This document shows, in pieces, positions 12,260 to 22,239 of a DNA stretch of 64,000 bases. Positions within the stretch are counted from its first letter, which is position 1, and the number at the start of each line of letters is the position of its first letter. The notes below the pieces were generated by a model. That model had not been told where the DNA came from and made no database searches. It was given only the letters and a program-made list of their open reading frames with translations. Both the position numbers and the translations under genes were made by a program. Source of the stretch: Plazaster borealis (taxonomy: Eukaryota > Echinodermata > Asteroidea > Forcipulatida > Labidiasteridae); NCBI GenBank assembly GCA_021014325.1, contig CM037461.1, positions 5,919,501 to 5,983,500 of the forward strand, read 5' to 3'.

Positions 12260-12370
12260 AACTAGTAGGGGAGATGGCCAAACCGGACCTTTGTCAGAGG
12301 CTTAAACAAGCACGAACACAAACACATCCATTTATAGCAAAATGAGGAGCAAGGGATTATGGGGTGGTAA
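12260..12370 (-). mobile_element. Inverted fragment of the Penelope-like element 3' end
   Basis: On the minus strand this matches the tail at 15,640-15,735 (ATAAATGGAT, then GCCTCTGACAAAGGTCCGG, then CCATCTCCCC). It lacks about 13 bases containing the CGAAAGC present in the 15.7 kb copy. Inverted or permuted end fragments flanking the element are typical of Penelope-like elements. Confidence 0.65.
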
Positions 12371-12403
12371 TATATATATATATATATAATATAAAATAAG
12401 ATC

Positions 12404-13960
12404 ATTACATTGAATGTGCCACTGATCCCACTCAACCTTTCTCCCAAGATATCAGCGACACCCTGGTTAGAATTTATAATGCCAATGGTATCGAGAAAGA
12501 TACACTTAACTATCTCCTCCCACGTGACCCCCGTACAGCAAGGTTCTACCTTCTACGCAAGATACACAAGCCCAATAACCCGGGTAGACCAATTGTATCT
12601 GGAATGGTAGCCCCACAGAGCGCATTTCTGAGTTTGTTGATAGCTTTCTCAAACCCTTAGTCTGCCGTATTCCTTCCTTCATCAAGGATACCAAAGACTT
12701 TCTCCACAAACTTTTGATGTTTCATCATTGTATACTAACATACCCCATCATGAAGGCATGAGTGCATGTGTCTCTGCCCTCAATGCTAGTAAACAATCCC
12801 GCCCCTCAGTGAGACATATTAAGAAACTCATCAGCCACATTCTCATGAAGAATAATTTTTCATTTTCTCACAGGCATTTTCTACAGGTACAGGGTACTGC
12901 CATGGGTACCAAAATGGCACCCTCACATGCTAACTTATTCATGTCTCAGTTGGAGGACAGCCTCCTGTCCTCTGCCCCCAAACGCCCACTAGTTTGGTGG
13001 AGACTTATTGATGATATTTTCTCCATCTGGTGTGGTGGCAAGGACAGCTTGGATGAGTTTATTGACCATATAAACTCATTTCACCCCACCATAAAGTTCA
13101 CTACCGAATACTCTCTCACAAGTGTGAATTTTCTAGATGTTACCATAACCAAATCCCCTAATGGCAATGTCACGGATGTAAAACAGTAAACCCACCGACA
13201 CCCACCAGTACCTTCTCTCCAACAGCTGCCACCCTAGTCACTGTAAGAAGGCAATTGCTTACAGTCAGGCCTTACGTATCAGACATATCTGTTCAACAGA
13301 TACCCTGTACAAGAGGCGCTCATCAGAAACACCTTGTATCTAGGGGCCACAGCGAACGCAGGGTCCAACTTGCAATCAACAGGGCTCTCATCGTACCTCG
13401 TCATACTCTGTTGACCAACACGGGAGCTAAAAAAGCTCCTACCAATAGAGTCGCCTTGGTCACCACCTTCCACCCCAAACTACCTAAACTTTCCTCAATC
13501 CTCAATAATAACATGAATATCCTTCACTCCTCCAACAGGTTACACTCAGCAATCCCTGAGGTCCCCATGGTTGCATTCCTCCGTCCTAAGAACCTGGGTG
13601 ACATCCTAGTCAGGGCCAAACTTCCCCAGGCACAGTCCGAACAGAACCCTCAACAAAAATACTGGGCTGTCACAAATGTACCCGTTCCAAATGTAGAACG
13701 TGTCTGTACATCAAGCCCTCACTTAAGGTGAAGAGTCATATCACTGGCTCTTCATACAACATTAAGACCGACTCCCAATGTAGCACACCTAATGTAGTCT
13801 ATGTCATATCATGTAAGAGATGTGGGCTACAATATGTGGGAGAGACTAAGACCAAACTCAGTCTTCGCTTTGCGAATCATGTCTCTTCCATAAAGACCAA
13901 GAAACCGTACCCAGTCTCTATCCACTTCAACAGCCCCAATCATAGTGTCAAGGATGCACT
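12404..13960 (+). pseudogene. Broken Penelope-like reverse transcriptase with GIY-YIG endonuclease
   Basis: Retroelement coding region in several reading frames. Recognisable in order: an N-terminal RT segment FYLLRKIHKPNNPGRPIVSG (about 12,542-12,601), MYTNIPHHEG at 12,728, GTAMGTKMAPSHANLFM near 12,895, the catalytic WRLIDDIFSIW near 13,000, and a GIY-YIG module reading VVYVISCKRCGLQYVGETK near 13,795. Penelope-like elements pair an RT related to telomerase RT with a GIY-YIG nuclease. The frame changes several times and stops occur, so no functional protein is made. The C-terminal end of the nuclease domain continues at 15,069 after an inserted transposon. Confidence 0.85.
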
Positions 13961-15068
13961 GTAAATATGAAGGGCAAAGAAGTTGATGGGTAATCTGAAA
14001 ATGGGCAAACTAGGTAATAATTCGTGAGTTTGTTGGTTAATACTTTTTCCAACATGTGTGGCATTTTCCCTGTTGGTTAACTGAAACAAAAACACTAAAC
14101 AAATGGTAAATATACTACATCAGTTGGGTATTATTTATCAGGTTTACCCATTATATAGCTAGACATTATTCTTCTGCCTCATCGTTGGGCATCTTTCCTT
14201 AACAGTTGGGTAAAGTTAAACCACATGTGGTGCAAAAGCATAAAAACGATCATTTCCAACATGGCGAGTGGAGGAGTGGCTGTGGCCGTGTCCCCTCTCT
14301 TAAACGAGCGGCGTTGCCCAGCGGTTATACGACTTTTTGAAGGTTAGTTTTTAACTAAATATAAAGTGTTGTTTCCTATTTAGTTGTACAAAGTCGTGAA
14401 AGTGGCAGAGCAAGCAACACAGTGCTACTGCCATTGAATTATTTTCAGTTTTATCATGCCATTCGTGTACATGTATTGTGTTAAAACATTATGTGTATGT
14501 AAAACAACACCACACGAATGGCACTATTACTGCATTGCTTGCACTGCAACTGTCACGACTATGTACAACTAAACAGAAAACAAACGTTATTTAGTTAAAA
14601 ACTAACCTTCAAAAGCATCTACAAACCACTGGGCAACCCCACGTTTTTGAGAGAGACGCCAAGGGCACAGCTCGCCACCACTCGCCATTGTGGAAAAAAA
14701 ACGTTTCGATGCATGGACGTACGACACATCGCAGGAACTGTGAATCAAATGGTTAATTATATTCACCATTTGTTGGATAACACAATAAATATTGACCAAT
14801 GAAGTAATGATTGCCCAACTGCTACACAAAACCTTTCTACCAAATATTGGTAAAAAAAATCATCGCCCAATAAATGGGTAATTGATAATTTATCATATAC
14901 CCAGAAAAAGGGTAAACATTTGATGAGGAAATATTACCCAATTATTTGGCAATCAGAGTGCCCAACTGAGATGGGGAAAAAGTACCTAAAAGATGGGCAT
15001 GTTGATAGTTTAAGCAACGTTGGGTAAAAAATTGGGTAAATTTTTGCCCACTATTTTTGTTGAACTTC
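13961..15068. mobile_element. Foldback DNA element inserted in the Penelope-like GIY-YIG region
   Basis: About 1.1 kb with a long imperfect palindrome centred near 14,490 (left arm about 14,258-14,470, right arm about 14,505-14,692). Outer flanks are rich in TTGGGTAA/TTGCCCAA motifs in both orientations. Each inner arm has a short ATG-started reading frame beginning MASGG and ending FEG just before GTTAGT. These face each other (plus at 14,262, minus at about 14,690) and are divergent copies. No transposase is present, and no target duplication longer than CTG is visible. Confidence 0.65.
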
Positions 15069-15760
15069 TGGTGATTGAAGCTTGCAATGGTGATGACACA
15101 CCGCAAGCATAGAGAATCACACTGGATTCACCAACTCAAGACACTCCAACCCTTTGGACTAAACATAAACACTGGTGTTAAATAACTTCCGATTACCCTC
15201 CACTTCACTCCTGCCTGATAATTAATGTGTTTTATATATTCTGTAAATAAAGTGTAAATAAACACATTTTTTCTGTCAATAAGTTGTTTTTATAAATTTG
15301 TTACTGTAACTATCTCATGTAGTAACCCTTTTTTCCACAGGTCCCTCACAACTATTTTTAATATCATTCTACCTTTGATCTTGCTATTCTTTAATTGACC
15401 ATTGTTAGTTGCATCATGATGCAACTTGCTCTCCAATCCTACCCTTTCATGTTTCCTTGCAATGTTATCGAACAATGCATTTTCCACTTTTATGGTCCAA
15501 TAATCCATCCTTTCATACTATACATCCTTTGTCCTCACCACTTTACTCATATTGGTTCATAGCCACCAATTGTTTCTGAAATAGAAACTTTGATGGCTAT
15601 AATTTTCCCGCTTCTTTCTGGATCCTTCCCTTAATCCCTTTCCCCTCTCTTGTTTCTATAAATGGATATGTATTTGTTTGTACTTGTTTTATGCCTCTGA
15701 AGAAGGTCCGGTCTGGATCGAAAGCTAAGGCCATCTACCTTACTTATTATAATATAAAAT
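15069..15760 (+). mobile_element. 3' remainder of the Penelope-like element
   Basis: Resumes the coding sequence after the insertion. Translation near 15,105-15,170 reads RESHWIHQLKTLQPFGLN, the usual tail after GIY-YIG in Penelope-like elements. It is followed by a non-coding tail with AATAAA-like signals near 15,247 and a possible hammerhead core at 15,697. Confidence 0.75.
15697..15723 (+). ncRNA. Possible hammerhead ribozyme core in the Penelope-like tail
   Basis: CTGAAGA is followed after one base by GGTCC, a GGTCT loop, GGATC and then GAAA. That fits CUGANGA, stem II (5 pairs including one G-U) and GAAA in order. Hammerhead motifs are known in Penelope-like elements. The extra A before stem II and an unclear NUH cleavage site and stem I make activity doubtful. 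Confidence 0.4.
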
Positions 15761-15779
15761 AATGTAATAAAAATAATAA

Positions 15780-16860
15780 ACACCCATTGCAAGCACTGTC
15801 TAAATTATCTACCAAATCAGGGTCTCGGGCACCAATATTGATACTTCTTCAACATCCAACACAAACACATAAAGTGAAGTAAGCACGTAAGCCTATTGAC
15901 AAATTTCTATACAACCGGGCTCCCCGATTGAGAAGTCATCACCAGTTCTGGGTTAACATTCAAGAGTAGTATATTTCAAGTTCAAAGCACCAAGTTTAAG
16001 TCCACTTTAGGAGAACTAGTTGAAAACACTCTGCATTTTGCAATTTTGAAAGATAGTGGTGTTTTAAAAAGGTCTCAATTTTAGATGCAGTTTTCTTCAT
16101 TGCTAGTTTTTACTAATCTGGTAAATTTGTGTCAGTTCGTGGCGTCGGTGAGGTTATGTCGTTATCAAAAACGGCTGAATAATTAATTTAATATTTGCAT
16201 TTTTCAAGTTTATACATTATATTTACTTTGTTTAGTAAATTTTGTAAAACAAAACAAGATTTACCATTCAAAACGTTCGGTTTGAAGGTAGGGCCTAGGG
16301 TCATACTTTGGTAATAACACCTAAGCAAAATTGTTTATTCCACAGAAATAGTTTTGTCTGAAGTGCCTCCATTGATTAGAAACCAATAAAAGTAAATCGA
16401 CAAGTTTGAAACACCAAAGATAACCTCAAGGCGGTGTTTTGAGATTCAAATTTCCGTGGTGTTCTCTTGTGAAAGTCGCGGTTAGAAATGTGGTTGGTGA
16501 CCGCAGTCACCTCACTAAACGTGGATAGATTCGACGTTCTGGATGCACATATCGTGAATGTTGTTTTGCTGCTTTCTCAACAAGTACATACTGTATTCAG
16601 CTGAACCTTTCACAGTTTTTATTTTGCTGTATCTTTAATTTTTACTTTTTGTCATAAAAACCAATCCGCGACCCTACCTTTAATTCTGTGCCTTTTTCAT
16701 AGAGCTGCGAAAAAGACAAGAGTGATTTTAAATAATTTCCTGATAAGCAACAGCAACCAAGAAAGCAATCAAAACTGCTACATTAGATGTTTTTTTTCAG
16801 CTGGTAACCTTATTATTTGGAAGTTAAACTGTTTTGTGCCTAGTTATTTTTCGTGCTTTA
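15780..16860. other. Intronic stretch without recognised features
   Basis: AT-rich sequence between the Penelope-like and LINE elements. I see no coding exon with splice sites, RNA gene or clear repeat structure. Confidence 0.5.
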
Positions 16861-16862
16861 GC

Positions 16863-18680
16863 ATTTCAATTCAATTCACATTTATTTCCATACTGTCAAA
16901 AACACAGCATTACAGAATGCATATACATGTACAATGTAATGGCGAACAGAGAAGTTTAATGTTTAGACAGTCAAAGAAAATGAGCAGTATGGAGGCCGAT
17001 TTGATAAGCCGAGACTTGTAGTTATCAGCCTGTGGACAGACATAGACAAGACAAACGGACAAACAGAGGACGTACGAATAGGAACAAAAAAAACAAGTTA
17101 CAAACAACAACAACGCTTATTTAACTTAAGAAAATATGATGTATATATGAAAAAACAAGACAGTGATGATAAACCTGGCAAAGCAGTCAATGGAAAGAAA
17201 GCTATGTTACATACTGAGAGATAATGACTCTTTTGAAGGAGGCTTTAAAACGGTCCACTGACGGTTGGCTTTTGATTACCTCGTCAATGGAATTCCACAA
17301 GCGAGGACCATAGAAACGAATGGTGTTCGTGGAATAGGTGGTTCGAGTGAAAGGAACCAGGAGATTATGACAGGATCTGGTTTGATAGGTATGCAAGTCT
17401 TGGACAGAAGAAAAATAAGCAAAGAAAGTACTAGGAAGAAGATTTCTGGAATACTTGTACATAAATATCCCAGTATGGAGTTTATTTATGTCAGGAAGTG
17501 TAAGGGTGTTGAGCTGTACAAAAAGTGGTGCAGTGTGTGCACGAGGATGTGAAGAAGTACAAACGCGGATAGCGCGTTTTTGAGTGATAATGAGGGAGTG
17601 CAGTTTGTTATTGCTTGACCGAGCCCAGACAATATTACAATAGTTTAAGTAGGGCAGAATAAGAGTATTGTATAGTAAGACCATAGAAAAGGGTGGAAGA
17701 AAATAACGCAGTTTAGACAAAACACCGGTATTACGAGAAGTGATTTTTGTAAGAAAAGAGATGTGATCAGACCAGGAAAGTTTGTGGTCAATAATGACAC
17801 CAAGAAATTTGGTAGAGTAGACCCTGGTAATAGGAATATTGTTTATAGTAACAGGGGGAAGATCAAGGTTCATTGAAATATTAGATTTGGAAAAAAGAAT
17901 AAAGCTGGTTTTGGAATGATTTAAAGACAATTTATTTGCCTTTAGCCACATGGAAACGAGAGTAAGTTCTGAATTCAGTGTGTTGATCAGAGTAGTAGAG
18001 TTGGTACTGGAATGGAAAATGGTTGTGTCATCAGCAAACAGTGTGAAAGATTGCAAGGAAGAAGAAAGATACAAATCGTTGATGTAAAGAAGAAATAAAA
18101 GAGGACCAAGAATGGAGCCTTGGGGCACACCATGAGAAGTATTAAGGCGGCAAGAGTCGGATTTATTAAAAGTAGTAAATTGCTGCCTGTTGTTAAGATA
18201 GTCGGCGAACCATTGAATAGCGACTCCTCTGATCCCATAGTGCTCCAGTTTAGAGAGAAGAATAGTATGGTCGATAGTGTCAAAGGCTTTGGAGAGATCC
18301 AGGAAAACGCCAATAGCGAAAAGTTTGTTAGTAAGAGCAGTAGTAACTTTGTCAATGAAATCGATGAGAACCATATCGGTGGAGTGTTTACTGCGAAAGC
18401 CATATTGGTGATCACATAAAAGATTAAATTTAGAGATGAAAGTGTAGAGACGATTATAAACAAGTCTCTCCAGAAGTTTAGAAAAACAAGGAAGAATGGA
18501 AATAGGTCTATAGTTGCCGACTTGTTTATTGTCCCCACTTTTAAAAATAGGAACAACTTTAGCGACCTTAAGATTCAGAGGAACAGATCCATTGAGAAAA
18601 GAAAGATTGAAAATGTAAGCCAGAGGTTCAGCAATAAGAGAAATAATAGACTTAACATGACTAAAATGAATTAGTCGGAA
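16863..18680 (-). mobile_element. 5'-truncated non-LTR retrotransposon (LINE)
   Basis: On the minus strand the reverse transcriptase is followed by a ~330-bp 3' UTR and the tail AATAAATGTGAATTGAATTGAA at the low-coordinate end. The endonuclease domain is absent, and homology starts abruptly about 18,680, typical of 5' truncation on insertion. It lies in an intron of the CUB/LDLa gene in the same orientation. Confidence 0.85.
17202..18680 (-). CDS. LINE reverse transcriptase (open, lacks endonuclease)
   Basis: One uninterrupted frame of about 490 codons from the truncation point to the stop (the open frame extends upstream to 18,782 as non-element sequence). RT motifs in order: KVVPIFKSGD, NYRPISILPCFSKLLERLV, YGFRSKHST, the catalytic LDLSKAFDTIDH, HGVPQGSILGPLLFLLYINDL, then FADD near residue 250 of the open frame, followed by the thumb and a C-terminal domain. 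The style resembles the CR1/L2/Jockey group, though I cannot fix the clade. Retention of the frame suggests a fairly recent insertion. There is no promoter or true start codon, so expression would need host read-through. Confidence 0.85.
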   Translation of the reverse strand, partial: FRLIHFSHVKSIISLIAEPLAYIFNLSFLNGSVPLNLKVAKVVPIFKSGDNKQVGNYRPISILPCFSKLLERLVYNRLYTFISKFNLLCDHQYGFRSKHSTDMVLIDFIDKVTTALTNKLFAIGVFLDLSKAFDTIDHTILLSKLEHYGIRGVAIQWFADYLNNRQQFTTFNKSDSCRLNTSHGVPQGSILGPLLFLLYINDLYLSSSLQSFTLFADDTTIFHSSTNSTTLINTLNSELTLVSMWLKANKLSLNHSKTSFILFSKSNISMNLDLPPVTINNIPITRVYSTKFLGVIIDHKLSWSDHISFLTKITSRNTGVLSKLRYFLPPFSMVLLYNTLILPYLNYCNIVWARSSNNKLHSLIITQKRAIRVCTSSHPRAHTAPLFVQLNTLTLPDINKLHTGIFMYKYSRNLLPSTFFAYFSSVQDLHTYQTRSCHNLLVPFTRTTYSTNTIRFYGPRLWNSIDEVIKSQPSVDRFKASFKRVIISQYVT

Positions 18681-18922
18681 TAAACAAAGTATATAAATGC
18701 AACATGAAAATGTCACGCTTAAACGAGCAAAAAAAAATGGAGTTATGAAAGGCACAAAAGTGGAACAAGCAGGAAGTAACAATCAATATTTAGTTATCAC
18801 ACAAGCGCGAGTGGAATACGGGGGGAAATGCAGCGCCCCATTAAAAATGAAATTTGTCCCGAGAGTTTTTCGATGACAAATTTGACATCCACCGAAGTGG
18901 CGTAGTCAATGTTATTCCTTAC

Positions 18923-19033
18923 CACAGCCGAGTTCGTCTGTAAAGTCGTCGCAGTCAAAGTGACCATCGCATATTTTCTCAAACAAAATGCATTTATTCG
19001 AATCGCACTGAAATTTCAGAAGATCACAGGTAC
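18923..19033 (-). CDS. LDL-receptor class A exon
   Basis: 111-bp exon (37 codons), phase 1-1, acceptor ATAG and donor G|GTAAGG. It encodes TCDLLKFQC, DSNKC, ILFEKIC, DGHFDC, DDFTDELGC in order: six cysteines with the C-terminal CDGxxDCxDxxDE calcium-cage signature (D and E residues present). LDLa modules bind ligands in extracellular proteins. It is the third LDLa exon in gene order and sits directly 3' of the one at 19,444. The LINE occupies the following intron. Confidence 0.85.
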
Positions 19034-19443
19034 CTATTTAAAAAAGAATGGGAGAATAAAGGTGAATAGTTTGAATAATTAAGATTACTCTTATGCAATA
19101 ATTTTTGCTTGCACGCTTTCTTGATAGCTTGCGTGTTGGCTGGATGGATGCCTTACATAAAGTTTCAACCTTATTTGTTGTTATTTAAAAAAAAGAATAA
19201 TTAAGCCACTTTTTTGAAATGGTAGAATAATTCTGCTGAAGATGCAATTACAAACTTTCGGATACGCTAGGTGGGAACAGAGGTGAATCTGTTGTTCTCA
19301 GAAATGTGCACTTGCTCGTAACATCCTATATACTGGAGATCTCATCTATAATGTCTGCTGCAATATGGACTTCAACATTTTTCACTGGTGTGATGAACTG
19401 TGTGAATGTGATACTATTAAACGCCTGTTATAAATTGACTTAC

Positions 19444-19557
19444 CGCATCCCAACTCGTCCTCATAAAAAGTGCAGTTTCTAACCCCATCGCAAACCTGAG
19501 ACCTGTTCTCCAAGCACTCTTTACCAGAGTCACAGGCGTACTCGCCCTCGCTGCATT
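19444..19557 (-). CDS. LDL-receptor class A exon
   Basis: 114-bp exon (38 codons), phase 1-1, acceptor CTACAG and donor G|GTAAGT. Encodes ECSEGEYAC, DSGKEC, LENRSQVC, DGVRNC, TFYEDELGC. All six LDLa cysteines and the terminal acidic EDE cluster are present, although the fifth-cysteine context is RNC rather than the usual FDC. It lies between the CUB exon at 20,240 and the LDLa at 18,923. Confidence 0.85.
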
Positions 19558-19703
19558 CTGTAGTTTGATATATTTCAAAAAAGTTCCTGCTAAATAAAGT
19601 TACCTACTTATAATAACAGTAATAATAATAACAATAATAGTAAAATAACTGGAAAAATTTAATACAAAACACATACAAAAAGATGTGCATTGATTATGTG
19701 TAT

Positions 19704-20159
19704 TTAGACTCTCGTGAAGGCCTTCGTGGCTTTAAACAAACATTGTGCCACAAAGCGTCGAAAAGTGGAGACCACATGCGTGCGCTCTAGTGGCGAAACC
19801 ACGAGGCTTTTCCCAGCTTGATATTTTTTTGTGTTTGGGGGATTTTGTTTTGTTTTTTAATTCATAAAGACTCAAAAATCAAATATTTATAATTTGTATG
19901 GAAAGAAGTAAAGTGCTTAAAGTTTAACCAGTCACAATGCATAATAGGTTAATGTAAGCTGACCCCATCGCTTACGAGTGGTTTGGAATTTTGCTATCCC
20001 GGGAGGGTAGCAGGAATCAAGAAACAAGGGAAAACATTAGAAGATACTGACAAGTTGGAAAAGGCTCATGTGGCTTTGCCACTCACGTGTGGTCTCCGGT
20101 TCCAGTTGCTTCTTGGCTACACTGCTGCCTAAACAACGAAGACCTCGACGAAAGGCTAA
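19704..20159. mobile_element. Foldback MITE, Mutator-like family
   Basis: About 456 bp with long imperfect terminal inverted repeats (left TTAGACTCTCGTGAAGGCC, right end complement TTAGCCTTTCGTCGAGGTC) and a central TTTTGCTATCCCGGGAGGG region. The flanks read ATGTGTAT and TGCGTATCT, a possible degraded target duplication. Same family as 43,758-44,123. No coding capacity. Confidence 0.7.
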
Positions 20160-20239
20160 TGCGTATCTAGATTTCATCGCTATGAAAAATGTAGTTTTCT
20201 AGACATACAATGATGTTCATTTATATTATTTAGTCTTAC

Positions 20240-20608
20240 CGACTGTGTCATATGTAGATGCAAAGACGACCAAGTTACTAAGGAATGAGTAATCTCGTAT
20301 ACTCTGTACTACGATTGTTAGTCTGCTTTCAATGGAGAACAGAATAATTGGAATAGCTGTGCCTGAACTCGAATTATTTTCAAGGAGTGGAATTCCGTTT
20401 GCTATGTCAAGCCCATTTGTCACTCTCATAACATAGTAAGATCCGATAAACTCCGAAATGTTCAACTTTATTCCCGTTCCGTTTGGTTTCCTCAACGTCC
20501 AGATGCAGCCAGAACCAGCTGCTCTTGGCAAGTAGTGAGTCTGGTAACCTGTGGTTATATTGAAAACTTCACTTCGACTCAACGAAACGTCGGCCTTACC
20601 GCAGATGT
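20240..20608 (-). CDS. CUB-domain exon (copy 1), CUB/LDLa gene
   Basis: 369-bp exon, phase 1-1, acceptor TAATACAG and donor G|GTAAGA. The 123 residues match the exon at 11,836-12,204 at almost every position, with scattered substitutions. It has CUB-like strand pattern, two cysteines (DICGKAD and GSGCIWTL), and NGTG and NSSSG glycosylation sites. It lies between LDLa exons, giving the order LDLa, CUB, LDLa, LDLa and later CUB. Adjacent intron sequence and a MITE are shared with the downstream copy, so it probably gave rise to, or came from, that copy by segmental duplication. Confidence 0.85.
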
Positions 20609-20659
20609 CTGTATTATTAAAAGAAGAAGAACAAATATATATATATGTACATAATGAAG

Positions 20660-21135
20660 CCATCAGGTACTTTTCAGGTGTCCGTTTTTAATTAAAAAGT
20701 AATTAGTCAGCCATTTTTTATTTTTTTTCTCTAAATATTTTCAGGTTCCTCAACTACACCTAGCCAAATAGCATGCCAATCGTCTTTTAACCATCGGGGT
20801 GGTTTTCACACCCAAAAAAATCCACCAATGACCAGTTCTCCCAATATTCCCTTGGGAAATGTAAGAAATGTACGAAATTATGATGTTTTTGCTGACTCAG
20901 CAAAAACGAGGGTTTCATTCAAACAAATGGTTTAGAGACTCATGTGGGCTGATCTCAAAGGAAATTTTGCTTGAATTAGTTTTATTTAGTCACAAGGGTC
21001 TATATCTAATAGTTTGGGCGATTTAAAAGTGATTGTGTTCTCATAAAACATGTATTACACGAAAAATTTAAAACGGGCACTTAAAAAGGGCCTGATAGCG
21101 TAAGTATGTGATTTTTTTGTATGGTGTCACGCAGT
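20660..21135. other. Intron without recognised features
   Basis: AT-rich intronic DNA. No exon, RNA gene or repeat recognised. Confidence 0.5.
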
Positions 21136-21136
21136 G

Positions 21137-21205
21137 TTAACTAGTAGGGGAGATGGCCAAACCGGACCTTCGTCAGAGGCATAAACAAGCACGAATTAAC
21201 TAGTA
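21137..21205 (-). mobile_element. 49-bp Penelope-like end fragment with 10-bp target duplication
   Basis: TTAACTAGTA at 21,137-21,146 and 21,196-21,205 flank a 49-bp insert. On the minus strand the insert reads GCCTCTGACGAAGGTCCGG...CCATCTCCCC, matching the Penelope-like tail at 15.7 kb and the fragment at 12,260. An extremely short insertion with a clean duplication. Confidence 0.75.
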
Positions 21206-21539
21206 ATTGAAAGCCTGGGTCTTGAAGATATTCCAAACATTTACCAAACATATCACAAACGTTAACAACGCGCCGCACAATCTGTTGAAGTTTTATCACA
21301 GATACCATGACAGTAATTGTGTCGGGAGAAATGCATTGACTTTACTTGGGCAAAGCCTCTAACTATTCCATTAACACCTCCGTTTTTATTTATCTGTATT
21401 TCTCTTAATATCCCCTAAACGCTTCCGTAGTTCGCGCGGTGTGTGAGAAATCTGTCAGTTGTATAGCCCCACAAGAGGGCGCTACTACATGTTCTCTGTT
21501 TTGTATCCTGCCATCGTAAGGACCACTGATAAGCGAAGC

Positions 21540-21565
21540 AGTGAATGAATGAATGAATGAATGAA
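21540..21565. repeat. (GAAT)n microsatellite
   Basis: Short run of GAATGAATGAAT units. Confidence 0.8.
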
Positions 21566-21847
21566 AAGTCCAATTGTCGGAACGATGCTGGCGTGGGAGA
21601 TTTTTTATCTTTCGATCTCAGGAACTACAGTCTTAACACAAACGAAAGCCTGTGCTCTAACTTAGATCCAGCAGTTTGATCAGTTGTTTGTTATTCCTTT
21701 CTTGAAGATATTACAATTTTTAAAACACCCGTAAATGTATTTTGAAAAAAGCACGATCGCCATTTCTTTGTGCAATGCCCGTAAAACACACTGTACATTA
21801 TAATATGGTCATTTCAATATGTGGGTTTCGGCCCTCCTTGGTAAGAC

Positions 21848-21896
21848 TGCAGGACTTGCAATCACAAGGTTGTGGGTTCGAATCCTACCAAGCTAA
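21848..21896 (+). repeat. tRNA-like SINE head
   Basis: TTGGTAAGACTGCAGG resembles an A box and GGTTCGAATCC is an exact B box, with TACCAAG complementary to the 5' CTTGGTA. The anticodon arm does not fold cleanly, so this is a tRNA-derived repeat or pseudogene and not a working tRNA. Confidence 0.5.
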
Positions 21897-22107
21897 GCGT
21901 TGATTTCACAATGGACTAGAATAAGTATTGTACTCTAGTTATACTGAATCACAATTTCTTGATTTGTGCAATTCTTAATCATAGACGATAAACCAATGTT
22001 TGTATGAGAGATATTGGCTGTTGCCAGCTTGGCGTTTATATCCCCTTGTGGGAGTTTGCCGAGTTTCCTTGACAGGAAGATCATCTATACAAAATAAACA
22101 AACTTAC

Positions 22108-22221
22108 CGCAACCAATTTCGTCGAAGTAATTTGAGCAGTCAAATATGCCATCGCAAGCAGCATCTGGTGACAAGCACTTCAAATCAGGCAAACACAATA
22201 TCTGATTTCCATCGCACTCCG
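22108..22221 (-). CDS. LDL-receptor class A exon
   Basis: 114-bp exon (38 codons), phase 1-1, acceptor GATACAG and donor G|GTAAGT. Encodes ECDGNQILC, LPDLKC, LSPDAAC, DGIFDC, SNYFDEIGC: six cysteines with CDGIFDC and FDE as in canonical LDLa repeats. First LDLa exon in gene order, between the CUB exon at 23,342 and that at 20,240. Confidence 0.85.
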
Positions 22222-22239
22222 CTGTATCAAATCAAGTGA

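Noticed and set aside
13255..13731. Independent 158-residue gene
   Set aside because: Part of the frameshifted Penelope-like element between the RT and GIY-YIG domains.
17987..18556. Second LINE-region protein in another frame
   Set aside because: Shadow frame of the RT; low-complexity hydrophobic reading without motifs.
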